Positions 8,359-16,830 of a stretch of 64,000 nt of DNA are shown one piece after another. Source of the DNA: Firmicutes bacterium ASF500 (GTDB lineage: Bacteria; Bacillota; Clostridia; Oscillospirales; Oscillospiraceae). The DNA is taken from assembly GCA_000492175.2 (NCBI GenBank), contig CP097573.1, positions 3,601,929 to 3,665,928 of the forward strand, written 5' to 3'. The translations under genes and the position numbers were made by a program. The number at the start of each line of letters is the position of its first letter. Within the stretch, counting starts at the first letter, position 1. Below the pieces are notes generated by a model. That model made no database searches and had not been told where the DNA came from. It was given only the letters and a program-made list of their open reading frames with translations.

Positions 8359-9044
8359 AAACTGCGGTATTGAAAATGTTCCTCCTGGCTCTTTCCTCTC
8401 TTATGCTCTGCGCCTGCCAAGCATGTGACAAAGGTGTTGAGCCGGAGCAGGACCACCCAGCAGAAGTCCAACAGATCATCCAGGCATATTCCCCCATCAT
8501 CACTGACTGCGATATAAAAAACGCTGAATTTTCGCTGATATATCTGGATGACGATGCAGTTCCAGAACTGGTGATCCTGGACAGATACTACAACAGATAT
8601 TCCATTTACACCGTAAAGGACAGTTCTGCCGTTTGTCTGGTTGACCATATAACTACCGTAGAAATGTCCTACTATGAACACTGCGGTGTTATATCGGCAT
8701 TTTATAGGTGGAATGGAGGCGGGGATGAAGGGAGCTATGCCAACGCATATTATCAGATAGATCAGCATTCGGAGCCACTGACAGATGACTCCATACCGGA
8801 TTTTGAGTTTACTTATAATGCAGTCTATGATGAAAACAGCCAGTGGACCGGCACTGGAACGGTCAATTATTCCGTCAAGGGAGAAGAGATTGACGAAGCG
8901 GCCTATCAGCAAATACTGGCCGACCTCGATCTCCCGCAGGCCGAAGAAAAAAGCTGCTTTTCGGAAACCAGCGAATGCTTCACAAAGGATGAACTCTTGC
9001 TATACTTGGAGATGACAACAACTTTGGAGGCAGCCTCATCATGA
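8355..9044 (+). CDS. Lipoprotein, unknown function
   Basis: The protein starts with a basic MKTAVLKM segment, a hydrophobic stretch and a lipobox ending LMLCAC, so it should be lipidated and held on the outer face of the membrane. The mature part is acidic, with short motifs FSLIYLDDDAVPELVILD and YNRYSIYTV that resemble the FG-GAP-like beta units of proteins reporting on extracellular state. It overlaps both neighbours by four bases (8355-8358 and 9041-9044), making a tight three-gene operon with the DUF434 protein and the large duplicated-domain membrane protein. Confidence 0.7.
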   Translation: MKTAVLKMFLLALSSLMLCACQACDKGVEPEQDHPAEVQQIIQAYSPIITDCDIKNAEFSLIYLDDDAVPELVILDRYYNRYSIYTVKDSSAVCLVDHITTVEMSYYEHCGVISAFYRWNGGGDEGSYANAYYQIDQHSEPLTDDSIPDFEFTYNAVYDENSQWTGTGTVNYSVKGEEIDEAAYQQILADLDLPQAEEKSCFSETSECFTKDELLLYLEMTTTLEAASS

Positions 9045-10942
9045 GCAAAGAAAAGGTTTTGAAACTATCATGGCGCGTTCTTTTAGCCGGAATGTCCATA
9101 CTTACGGTTCTATTCTTCCTTGATATTAAGTTCGTAGTATTAGGGATAAACATTCTTGTGCTGGATATGCTGACTGCCGGCATCTGGGCCTTTGTCCGCT
9201 TATGCAGGTGGGCTGGCCGTGAGAATACTGAAAGAAGAACTGCTGCTATAATCGCTATAACGCTTGCGGGATTGCTCGCGGCATCGGTTCTGCTGCTTGG
9301 CTTGGGCATGTACGGAGGATGGTACGAGTATGCTGAAGGAACGGAACCGCAGACCCACCGCACCTTTGTGGTGGAGTATCGACGCAATATGCTTCAGAAG
9401 GGAACAGCAAAAGTATATGAGCGATTCGGCCCACTGCTATTCCCCTGCAATGTGCCAGAATACCACGGCGAGCTAAATTTTGATGAATTGGACTCCAAGT
9501 ATGCGAGCGTCTACATCAGCGAGGAACAGCAAGCAATTACTGTTTCTCTTTTCATCTACGGACCAAGGTTTCATATACCGTTGGAACTGACCGGAAAATC
9601 GTCCACGTCCCCTGAACAGCTGCTGACGGAGCAGCCCATAGACGATACCCACGATGCTTTCCTGATCGACACAGGCGGCGAACTTGGTACGCTGCTGGTG
9701 ACGGCGGAACTGGACGAGGAAGCGCCCACCAAGGATTGCTGCGCCACTGTGCGATTTACCGTTTGGAACCCTGATGCCATGGACGAACCCCTTCAAACAA
9801 TCATAGCGGGTACGAATATCTTCCTGGACTGGAGCATCATAGACGCCAACTTCGATGGCTGCGCAGATTTCACCTGCACCTATCTTCGAGGGAACCAGTC
9901 CTATTACGATCACCTCTGGATTTGGTGCGAAGAACACCGGCAATTCGAGGGCATCCCAGAGTACGACGAGATTTCTGTCCCAGAATTGGACGCGGAAACC
10001 GGGACGATCTACGGTTTTAACCGCAGCAGCGCCGGCGGCACAGGACTGCATACCTTCCACCAATGGATCAACGGAAATCTCACCTGTGTGCGCCAAATCA
10101 AGATTGACTCCGGTCTGGCCAATACGGTCCGCATGTCTGTCCAGGACCGCGTTGCCGGTGAACTGGCGGAGATCTATCACGAAGATTTTCCCATAGAGTC
10201 CGGCGGCTGGCAGGACGCGCAAATGGTGTGGCACGACCTGGACTACCACGGCGAGCCGGGCGGAATCTATGACCTCTTCCAACAGCAACCCATAGATGAC
10301 ACCCACGATGCCTTCCTGGTGAGCACCGGCGGCAAGCTGGGCACGTTACTGGTGACGGCAGAACTGGCTATGGAAAACAAGGATGAATTTGGAACCCGCG
10401 ATATTACATTTTCTGTCTGGAATCCGGTTGATATGGAACAGCCCATCCAAACATTTTCAGAGGAGTTTATGATGGGCGTCGCACCGGAGTTTCATCATGT
10501 GGTGGACGCTAATTTTGACGGTTTTCAAGATTTTGGGTATCTCTTTCATGCAGGAAATCAACCATATTATCAACATTACTGGCTGTGGGACGAGGTGCAA
10601 GGTCAATTCCAATACTGTGCGCCTCTTGTAGAGATTTCACAGCCCGTATTTGACCCGGAGCGGCAGGTAATCACCGGCTGGGCACGCAGCAGCGGAGCCG
10701 GTGATGGTATCAACACCTTCCACCGCTGGGAGGACGGGGAGCTGGTTTGCGTGCGGCGGATCGAATCATTCTCACCGTGGGAGGAGCCAAGCATTGTCTG
10801 TGTGCAAGATCGGATCAATGGAGAACTCCAACAGGTCTATCGCGAGGAGTTCCCCTGGCCCGGCGAGGAGCCGGAAGGGCAGGAAGCGTGGCGGCAGGCA
10901 CGCTATAAATGGTGCGATTTGGACTATCACGGAGAGCCATAA
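9041..10942 (+). CDS. Membrane-anchored protein with tandem XAC2610-like/FG-GAP-like domains
   Basis: The 633-residue product has two or three N-terminal membrane segments (up to about residue 100), a beta-rich spacer, and then two copies of a domain of about 205 residues. Both copies open with IDDTHDAFL and GTLLVTAEL and contain the paired strand motifs DANFDG and YYDHLWIW / YYQHYWLW, the FHQWINGNL / FHRWEDGEL motif, and a closing DLDYHGEP. These motifs resemble XAC2610-related extracellular domains. The domains are diverged enough to be an old duplication. The role is unknown; it is co-transcribed with two lipoproteins, which suggests a cell-surface complex. Confidence 0.65.
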   Translation: MSKEKVLKLSWRVLLAGMSILTVLFFLDIKFVVLGINILVLDMLTAGIWAFVRLCRWAGRENTERRTAAIIAITLAGLLAASVLLLGLGMYGGWYEYAEGTEPQTHRTFVVEYRRNMLQKGTAKVYERFGPLLFPCNVPEYHGELNFDELDSKYASVYISEEQQAITVSLFIYGPRFHIPLELTGKSSTSPEQLLTEQPIDDTHDAFLIDTGGELGTLLVTAELDEEAPTKDCCATVRFTVWNPDAMDEPLQTIIAGTNIFLDWSIIDANFDGCADFTCTYLRGNQSYYDHLWIWCEEHRQFEGIPEYDEISVPELDAETGTIYGFNRSSAGGTGLHTFHQWINGNLTCVRQIKIDSGLANTVRMSVQDRVAGELAEIYHEDFPIESGGWQDAQMVWHDLDYHGEPGGIYDLFQQQPIDDTHDAFLVSTGGKLGTLLVTAELAMENKDEFGTRDITFSVWNPVDMEQPIQTFSEEFMMGVAPEFHHVVDANFDGFQDFGYLFHAGNQPYYQHYWLWDEVQGQFQYCAPLVEISQPVFDPERQVITGWARSSGAGDGINTFHRWEDGELVCVRRIESFSPWEEPSIVCVQDRINGELQQVYREEFPWPGEEPEGQEAWRQARYKWCDLDYHGEP

Positions 10943-10954
10943 CGATGGGGGAAA

Positions 10955-11950
10955 TTGATTGTGTATGCGAGAAAGAGCCTGGCTGTCAGCTTGATTATAT
11001 CTTTAACTATAATCATTTTGGGAGGCTGTCACGCGCCATCAAAGCCAGAAATCGAATGGAGCAATCAGTGGGGGAACATCAGCGGAAACATTCTTGAGGA
11101 CGGATACGTTGCTGCCAATGGAAACACTGTTTGCTATGCGAGCCTAAATGAAGCAGCCGATGCACTGTATAGCCTCAGTGAAACTGGAGAGATTACGCTG
11201 ATTTCCCGAAAAGCAGCTTACAATCTCAACATCGTGGATAATCAGGTGTATTTTACAAATGGATTACCCGGTTCAATTTGCCGTATTGATATAGATGGCA
11301 CAAACTTCAAAACGCTTGTGCGGGGAGAATATCGGAATCTGTTTGTAAGCCAATCCCACATGGCCTATCTGCAAGGGAGCAGTCTGGTGGTATCTGACCT
11401 CGCTGGAGAGCATACAACAACCATTGCCTCTGATGTCCGCAGATTTCTTCCATTTGATGATACGTTTTTGTTTATCACAGGTAACATGGAGGCCGGCGGC
11501 CTTTATCAAATCAATCCAGATGGGACAGGGCAGGAATGCCTGTTTGACAGACCAATTATATGCCTTTGCTCAAACAGCGAAGCAATATACTTCTCTGTTT
11601 CTAATGATGTGACCACCTTTGGAGCATCTGGTGGCAGCGTTTATCAGCTGAACAAAGAGAGGAAAGTCATGCAGCTGCCAACAGAAATGGAATGCTGGGA
11701 TATGAATGCAACTGATGAACATATTTTTTTCCGAAATCAAAGTGAGCAGGGTGCCCTATACCGCATGGATCTGGACGGCAGCAACATGATTTGTTTACTC
11801 CGCGAAAACTGCACCAATATTCATGTAATGGGAAATTCACTTGTATTTCGCATTGTTACTACCGGAAAAGGTGTAGACGCTGGATACTATGTCATGGGGC
11901 AGGACGGGAATGATCTGCGCCTGTTAGATAGTCAAACTGTGCCAAGCTGA
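10955..11950 (+). CDS. Lipoprotein with DUF5050-type beta-propeller
   Basis: A signal peptide with lipobox LGGC is followed by about 300 residues of repeated four-strand blades, each with a phrase such as YFTNGLPGSICRIDIDGTNFKTLV or FFRNQSEQGALYRMDLDGSNMICLL. This is the DUF5050/TolB-like propeller signature. Translation must begin at TTG 10955 or GTG 10961, because no ATG is in frame before the signal peptide; GGGGGAA lies just upstream of the TTG. It follows the preceding gene by 12 bases and closes the operon. It is probably a surface-exposed binding protein. Confidence 0.75.
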   Translation: MIVYARKSLAVSLIISLTIIILGGCHAPSKPEIEWSNQWGNISGNILEDGYVAANGNTVCYASLNEAADALYSLSETGEITLISRKAAYNLNIVDNQVYFTNGLPGSICRIDIDGTNFKTLVRGEYRNLFVSQSHMAYLQGSSLVVSDLAGEHTTTIASDVRRFLPFDDTFLFITGNMEAGGLYQINPDGTGQECLFDRPIICLCSNSEAIYFSVSNDVTTFGASGGSVYQLNKERKVMQLPTEMECWDMNATDEHIFFRNQSEQGALYRMDLDGSNMICLLRENCTNIHVMGNSLVFRIVTTGKGVDAGYYVMGQDGNDLRLLDSQTVPS

Positions 11951-12149
11951 TGCGCAACATACAGATAAGCGCAGAAACGATACGATAATCGTTGTGGAGG
12001 AAAAGACGTCGTGGACAGGAAAGAGCATTAAAGAAAAAGCCCAAGTCCACCAATGAGGAATTGACGATGGCTTTGAACCTTTATTTGCAGACTATAAATG
12101 AAACAGCATAAAATTTGCTGACCTTGGCGGCGGCGATAGGCGTAAACTA

Positions 12150-12359
12150 TCCCCGCCGCCTTGCGTGTTACCGCTCCATATCCTTCGCCTGCTGGTTACG
12201 CTCCTGTCCTTATCCTGTTCTTTGGGAGAGGCCGGGGGCGCGGGGGCAGAGCCACCGCAAAACCTACCGCCAGCCGCCGCAGTAGTGCAGACGGTTTTGC
12301 CGTTAAAATGGAGCGGACATAGAGCGAGGATTGTTTTCAGCGGGGAGATATGCTATACT
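12150..12359 (+). repeat. Intergenic cassette spacer, copy A, with promoter
   Basis: The 450-base gap between 11951 and 12402 contains no gene. Its right half is a GC-rich block shared with three or four other gaps in 12-17 kb. It holds a minus-strand relic ending in codons for DMER and TAA (stop at 12168-12170), a CCGCAAAACCTACCG...GGTTTTGCCGTTAAAATG segment, and a promoter, TTGTTT (12331-12336) then 17 bases then TATACT (12354-12359) with an extended TG. The promoter feeds the SUKH gene at 12403. Confidence 0.75.
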
Positions 12360-12402
12360 TGGGTCAGTAAATTTACATCGGTAACAAGGAGGATTGAACT
12401 TA

Positions 12403-13290
12403 ATGAGCGGTCAAATGTATTCAATAAAAAGTGAACTGAATATTCTCCGACGATTTGTTAACATGGAATACGATGGAAGTCGGCGTTGCTATTTCGAAAA
12501 AGATATTTCTGCGGCGGAAAAACGACTTCAGTATAAACTTCCGCTTCCTATCCGGGAACTCTATTTGGGTGCAGCAGATATACTGCTGGATATGGATTAT
12601 CTGCGTCCCTTGGAATTGCTCCATTGGCAACAGGACTACTTATGCTTTTTTGATGCACCGGAGGCTGACTTTGTATGGGGGATTTGTAGAAAAGACGACC
12701 CCAATGCACTGTACGCCTGGGAAGAACTAATTCCAGAAGAGGCTGAGGACACTCTCTGCGACCTTGACGAGGAATTTGAAGAGTATGATGAAGAAAACAA
12801 CATGAAAGGGAAAAAAGCCGTCGCACGCAAATATTCGGCCTATTGGGATAAAATCAATTTGCGCTACACAAAAGCGCCGCCTCGCCTAAAGAAGCTGGAA
12901 CATGAATTCCGGCATAACTGCTCTTTGGATGCTTTTGGATTGTTTTTAGTTATCCACTCTTTGTTTTCCTATGCAACAGAATTATACTGCCTAAAAAATC
13001 TGAACTGTCATTTGGGGGATTTGCCAACACCATCTGAATGTGAGCCTATCTATTTTGAAAAACTAAGGAAAAATATTGAACAGGAATTTACTCCTATTTC
13101 CGATCATTTAGAATTGATTGATATATTCCCGCTACCAATGGCGTATGTCCATAAAACTGCGAACGCTTTGCTTATTTGTAATGAAGAAGCTGGTTTTCTG
13201 ACATTATTAAGCGATAGAACTGCAAAGCCTGGCTTTATAGAGAAAATTCAAAACTGTCTTGCTCTGCCATTGCGTCAATGCAATCAATAG
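12403..13290 (+). CDS. SUKH/SMI1-KNR4 family immunity-type protein
   Basis: The 295-residue protein opens with the classical SUKH layout: an N-terminal helix, then EKRLQYKLPLPIRELYLGAAD, then PLELLHWQQDYLCFFDAPEADFVWGI. A highly acidic linker (around residues 115-135) separates this from a second, less recognisable half. SUKH proteins act as toxin-binding immunity factors. The ATG at 12403 has AAGGAGG nine bases upstream and is preferred over the in-frame TTG at 12394. Its low GC contrasts with the GC-rich spacers on both sides, as expected for a cassette acquired as a unit. Confidence 0.7.
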   Translation: MSGQMYSIKSELNILRRFVNMEYDGSRRCYFEKDISAAEKRLQYKLPLPIRELYLGAADILLDMDYLRPLELLHWQQDYLCFFDAPEADFVWGICRKDDPNALYAWEELIPEEAEDTLCDLDEEFEEYDEENNMKGKKAVARKYSAYWDKINLRYTKAPPRLKKLEHEFRHNCSLDAFGLFLVIHSLFSYATELYCLKNLNCHLGDLPTPSECEPIYFEKLRKNIEQEFTPISDHLELIDIFPLPMAYVHKTANALLICNEEAGFLTLLSDRTAKPGFIEKIQNCLALPLRQCNQ

Positions 13291-13309
13291 CTTTTCCTAC
13301 TTCCTAAAA

Positions 13310-13469
13310 CACCTGTAACTTGAGGGCGCGGGGACAGAGCCACCGCAAAACCTACCGACATCTGCCGAAGTAGTGCAGACGGTTTTGCCGTTAAAATGAA
13401 GCGGACGAAAGCGGGGGGCAGGGTTGTCAAATCCTGCCCCCCGTTTTCAACGGGAAAGTGTGCTACACT
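13310..13469 (+). repeat. Intergenic cassette spacer, copy B, with promoter
   Basis: This gap repeats the copy A segment (CGCGGGG.CAGAGCCACCGCAAAACCTACCG, then GTAGTGCAGACGGTTTTGCCG) almost base for base, then diverges. It contains its own 8-bp hairpin with GGGGGGCAGG...CCTGCCCCCC. It ends in the variant promoter CCGTTT (13441-13446), 17 bases, TACACT (13464-13469), which drives the Imm1-type gene. Confidence 0.75.
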
Positions 13470-13514
13470 TGGGTTGTTGTTATATAAATTCAATGTTTCA
13501 AGGGGGTGGATTAT

Positions 13515-13913
13515 ATGTGGAGCATTTGTTGGGATTTGACAAATAAGGTAAAATGCGCTGATGCGAAAAAAATTATCGAACTTATTGAAAAAATAGATAG
13601 AGAATATAGGCAAAAACAGCCCGTAATAGTTGAAATTGAGTCAGAAACTTCAAAGTCTCTATGTATAGGGGTCGGAAGCTCAGACGAACTTTGCTGTCTT
13701 GATTTTTTCCCTACTGCTGATGGCTTGGGGTCTATACATCCTGTTTCACAAATCAGAGAACATACTTTGGGTAGCATTGTGTTTTGGATGGATTCTTATG
13801 ATTGTGAGTGGGAGAGAGATTTGTTAATCCCATATAAAGACGCAATAAAAGAATTACAACATTTTTTGAAATATGACAATATCAGCAATAACCTTATTTG
13901 GGAATTGGACTGA
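13515..13913 (+). CDS. Imm1-family immunity protein
   Basis: The 132-residue product matches the Imm1 pattern: an N-terminal amphipathic helix (KKIIELIEKIDREY), a strand pair LCIGVGSSDELCCLDFF, a middle HTLGSIVFWMDSYDCEWERDLLIPYKDAIKELQHFL, and a short final strand. Imm1 proteins are predicted to protect against secreted nuclease or deaminase toxins. The ATG at 13515 is chosen over the GTG at 13506 because AAGGGGG sits about nine bases upstream. It is the second gene in the cassette array and is AT-rich. Confidence 0.7.
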   Translation: MWSICWDLTNKVKCADAKKIIELIEKIDREYRQKQPVIVEIESETSKSLCIGVGSSDELCCLDFFPTADGLGSIHPVSQIREHTLGSIVFWMDSYDCEWERDLLIPYKDAIKELQHFLKYDNISNNLIWELD

Positions 13914-14227
13914 AAACATTTTTCCAATGCTCATTGTTATGGGCTTTTGATAATCTCTCCTCATTGATGTCTCTCCGTAAACGCTCGTCCACAGAGGCTT
14001 TAGCGTTCAAAATGTCCATGCCTATGCCGCCCTGTCCGTTACCGCTCCATATCCCACGCCCGCCGGTTACGCACTTACCCTTATCCTGTTCTTTGGGAGA
14101 GGCCGGGGGGCGCGGGGGCAGAGCGGAGATTTTTTGTGGAGCAAAAAATACTACTCGGCCTTGACGGTCTGGATAGTCAGAACTGCGTAGAACGGCAATT
14201 GTTTTCAGCGGGGAGATGTGCTATACT
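13914..14227 (+). repeat. Intergenic cassette spacer, copy C, with promoter
   Basis: The 360-base gap between the Imm1 gene and the next immunity gene holds no gene. From about 14028 it repeats the minus-strand relic (TTACCGCTCCATATCC, encoding a DMER-stop end) and the TTATCCTGTTCTTTGGGAGAGGCCGGGG block of copy A. It then carries TTGTTT (14199-14204), 17 bases and TATACT (14222-14227). The 23 bases around the promoter are nearly identical to copy A. Confidence 0.75.
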
Positions 14228-14273
14228 TGTGAGGAAGAAAATTTGATTAAGAGCTATGGGGAGTAAAAACTAA

Positions 14274-14834
14274 ATGAGTGTTACAAAAGCATTAGAATCT
14301 TACTTTGCACATCTTAAGCATCTTAATCGCGTTCTTCAAGTGATTGAGTTGCCACGCGATGCAGAACAACAAGCGGAAATGATTCAGAAATTGAATATGA
14401 CACCTCAACTAATTGATTGGGATTCATGCAGAATAGAAGATGGAGTGAAACATTATTTGTGGAATCCTGTAAGAAAAACTGTTTTCCATGACTTATCGTC
14501 ATACGAAAAAGAGTGGAAATTAAAAATTCCCTCGTCTGTGAAAGAATATTTTAATTCTTATTGGTTTATAGATATCTTTGATGCAGCGTTTCAATTAATT
14601 CCAGTTGTCCCATGGGATATTCTAGGCACCTTTTATAATGAGTATTATGATGTTCAACTTGAACTCGAAGAGATCGGAATAGAAATGCAAGCTATACCAA
14701 TTGGGACACACGAATATGGAAGGGTGGTTGTAAACTGCCAAGATGAGAAAATATATGCGTTAGATCCAGAATCACATGAGTGCTATTTTGTAGCAACAAA
14801 TCTTGAATCTTTAATCAAAAATATGCAAATTTAA
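14274..14834 (+). CDS. SUKH superfamily (Syd-like) immunity-type protein
   Basis: This 186-residue soluble protein contains DLSSYEKEWKLKIPSSVKEYFNSYWFIDI, which resembles the first helix-strand unit of SUKH/Syd proteins (SUKH-2-like). Later strands fit the same fold (IPIGTHEYGRVVVNCQDEKIYALDPESHECYFVA), followed by a short C-terminal helix. It is the third gene fed by a copy of the spacer promoter. Subfamily assignment is uncertain. AT-rich composition and cassette context support an immunity role. Confidence 0.6.
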   Translation: MSVTKALESYFAHLKHLNRVLQVIELPRDAEQQAEMIQKLNMTPQLIDWDSCRIEDGVKHYLWNPVRKTVFHDLSSYEKEWKLKIPSSVKEYFNSYWFIDIFDAAFQLIPVVPWDILGTFYNEYYDVQLELEEIGIEMQAIPIGTHEYGRVVVNCQDEKIYALDPESHECYFVATNLESLIKNMQI

Positions 14835-14869
14835 ATGGAGTAATGAAAACTCAAAATAGGGCAGCGGAA

Positions 14870-15120
14870 ATATGCGACTATCCCGCCGCCCTGTCCGTTA
14901 CCGCTCCATATCCTGCGCCCTGCGGGGCTGCTGCTCCCGCTGTTCCTGCCGCAAGATGTTGTAAACGCTCCTGCGGATTTGCTCGGCTTTCCCGGTTCAG
15001 ATTGCCGCGCTCCTTTATAAGGGCGCAAGCCCGTTACCCTTGCGCCCCGCCCCCCGTTAGCATTTGGGAAAATAGAAAGCCGCCCGAAAATCAGAGCGTC
15101 ATTTTGACGCTTCGATTTCG
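14870..15120. repeat. Intergenic cassette spacer, copy D (relic of a minus-strand gene end)
   Basis: Read on the minus strand, this stretch keeps a longer version of the relic seen in copies A and C: an open segment reading EQIRRSVYNILRQEQREQ and ending DMER-stop (stop near 14898-14900). It also has a CGCAAGCCCGTTACCCTTGCG motif that recurs in the gap after 16500. No intact gene or promoter to the right is obvious, because the next gene is on the opposite strand. Confidence 0.6.
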
Positions 15121-15171
15121 AGCGACTAATCGGATTTTGTTCGATTGTCAATCGATGGAATATCTTGCTGA

Positions 15172-15876
15172 TTATTCTTCTAAATCCCATTGCCCATAGT
15201 CTATTCGCCATGTCTGTGACCAGTCTTTAGAAGATTCTTCTTGGTAAACATCTATGGGTTCACTGCCCTGGATAACATCAGCGAAGCCGTTGCTTGAAAG
15301 TCTAAAGAATGTAATGTAATGAACATTGGGTTCCGTTTGCAGAATGTTGATTGCTGGTGCTTTGCATAAATCATCAGTGGGTATAACATCATCCAAGAAA
15401 ACTTGTATCTGTGAAATCTCTCCATCTGCTTGAAACCACTCGTGAAGTGATGTACCCTCTCCTGTTCCATCAGGCCAAGTAGTTGTACCCCAAAGTATCT
15501 TTACAATATACGGAGTGTCCAAATATGGCTGTATCATTTCAGAAAAATAATTTGTTGCTTCTTCACGTAGTAAGAGAGTAAAATAATCATCTAACCAGCA
15601 CCAGTTTTTCCCGTTCGTTCGCAAACGACGCACGACAAAAGTTTCATCTGGAAATTGGTCAGACATTACAGTCAACACCCAATGGTAAGAGGGGTTGAGG
15701 TCGGGGAGTGGGCCGGGGCCATCTGCTTCACGCTCGGCGCTGATGATTGTAAACTCCCCGCTGTACCGGCTGGAAAGATACTGTCGGGCTTTCCCCTCTA
15801 TTCCTCCGGCGCAACTGCACAGCGGCAGCACCAGCGCCCCGACCAGAGCGGCGGCAAGGGCATACTTTCTTTTTAT
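15172..15876 (-). CDS. Lipoprotein with displaced start codon
   Basis: The protein has a basic start (KRKYA), a hydrophobic stretch and a lipobox LCSC, then about 200 residues of mixed fold with FVVRRLRTNGKNWCWLDDYFTLLLREE; the family is unknown. No ATG, GTG or TTG is in frame near the signal peptide. The first codon after a good GGAGG (15886-15890) is an ATA at 15876. An ATG at 15881 is out of frame and meets a stop after one codon. This suggests either a rare ATA start or a two-base insertion that broke the original start. A TGTGCTATACT -10 element lies about 40 bases upstream. Confidence 0.5.
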   Translation of the reverse strand: MKRKYALAAALVGALVLPLCSCAGGIEGKARQYLSSRYSGEFTIISAEREADGPGPLPDLNPSYHWVLTVMSDQFPDETFVVRRLRTNGKNWCWLDDYFTLLLREEATNYFSEMIQPYLDTPYIVKILWGTTTWPDGTGEGTSLHEWFQADGEISQIQVFLDDVIPTDDLCKAPAINILQTEPNVHYITFFRLSSNGFADVIQGSEPIDVYQEESSKDWSQTWRIDYGQWDLEE

Positions 15877-16046
15877 GGCATTATGCCTCCAATCTGTAAA
15901 AGAGCCGTCTGTTTCTGGACAACAGTATAGCACAGAACAAAGCTGTTTGCATAGTAGGCACAGATTTTTTGCTTTGTATTTCCGATTGACTGTGATAAAA
16001 TGGATATAAACACAATTACGACCAAGCGACAATGTGGAGGGGTAGT

Positions 16047-16499
16047 ATGTGGAAAGATAAGCTAAAAAAAGTGCAAGAAATAAGCAATGGTTACTCGCTT
16101 GCTTGTGTAAATCCCGGAGTTTCAAATGACATTATCAATATTTGGTCTACCCATGTTCAAAGTTCATTCGGAATTAAGCCGCCCCAGGAATTTATGAATA
16201 TCTTGCTTTGTGCGAATGGTTTTGAGTGGAACGGATACATTTTGTATGGGGTTGACCAAGACTTTTTTGATGGTCCGGCATATACGGTGTCTGGATTGAT
16301 AGAGCAAAACGAAATATGGCATGAGGTTGAGAGCCAAAGGGCCTATCTCTTTTTGGGAGAAAGCAACATAAGTTGGTATGTCTATGAAATAGCATCGGGC
16401 CGATATATGGAGTTGGATAATCCATCTGGTAGAGAAATGGTTGTTTTTAATTCTTGTGCAGAAATGTTAGATAAACTTTTGGATGATTGCTTATCTTAA
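16047..16499 (+). CDS. YrhA/SMI1-KNR4-type immunity protein
   Basis: The 150-residue protein carries the stand-alone SUKH/YrhA pattern: a first helix WKDKLKKVQEI, then IKPPQEFMNILLCANGFEWNGYILYGVD, a variable loop, and the closing FLGESNISWYVYEIASGRYMELD followed by a final helix (CAEMLDKLLDD). B. subtilis YrhA-type proteins protect against cognate toxins. The second ATG (16047) lies six bases from GGAGG and is preferred to the ATG at 16032. It is divergent from the lipoprotein gene at 15172-15876. Confidence 0.75.
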   Translation: MWKDKLKKVQEISNGYSLACVNPGVSNDIINIWSTHVQSSFGIKPPQEFMNILLCANGFEWNGYILYGVDQDFFDGPAYTVSGLIEQNEIWHEVESQRAYLFLGESNISWYVYEIASGRYMELDNPSGREMVVFNSCAEMLDKLLDDCLS

Positions 16500-16645
16500 A
16501 CAACGGCGCAGTAACACCCAACGAGGCCGGGGGAAGTGTAGCCCCCTCCCGGTCTCGCTCCGCAAGCCCGTTACCCCTGCGCTACGCTCCCGTCTGCGCC
16601 GCCCTCCTGCGCTGTCTGGGCGGCAAGCAAACTGTTCAAATCATT
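16500..16645. repeat. Intergenic cassette spacer, copy E (degenerate)
   Basis: The 330-base gap between 16500 and 16830 has no gene. It starts with GAGGCCGGGGG and CGCAAGCCCGTTACCCCTGCG, the two hallmarks of copies C and D, followed by GC-rich sequence with no open frame of interest. The right part holds the terminator listed next and about 100 bases without visible signals. Confidence 0.55.
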
Positions 16646-16650
16646 TCAGA

Positions 16651-16690
16651 AAAAGCGCCGCCCATGTCTATGACACAGGCGGCGCCTTTG
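16651..16690. terminator. Bidirectional terminator between convergent genes
   Basis: GCGCCGCC at 16655-16662 pairs perfectly with GGCGGCGC at 16678-16685, with four A residues before the stem and CTTT after it. It lies between the plus-strand immunity gene and the minus-strand M56 peptidase gene. Confidence 0.55.
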
Positions 16691-16830
16691 GACTTATCTC
16701 CTATAAACGGCTCCACCAAACAGGCAGGGCCAGCGGGACTTTGCTTCCTTTATTGAATGAGGTAGCTGATAGAGAAGCCGGCACTGGTTTTCCCGATGTT
16801 TTTCACATAAAGAACATACTTGTCCTTTTC

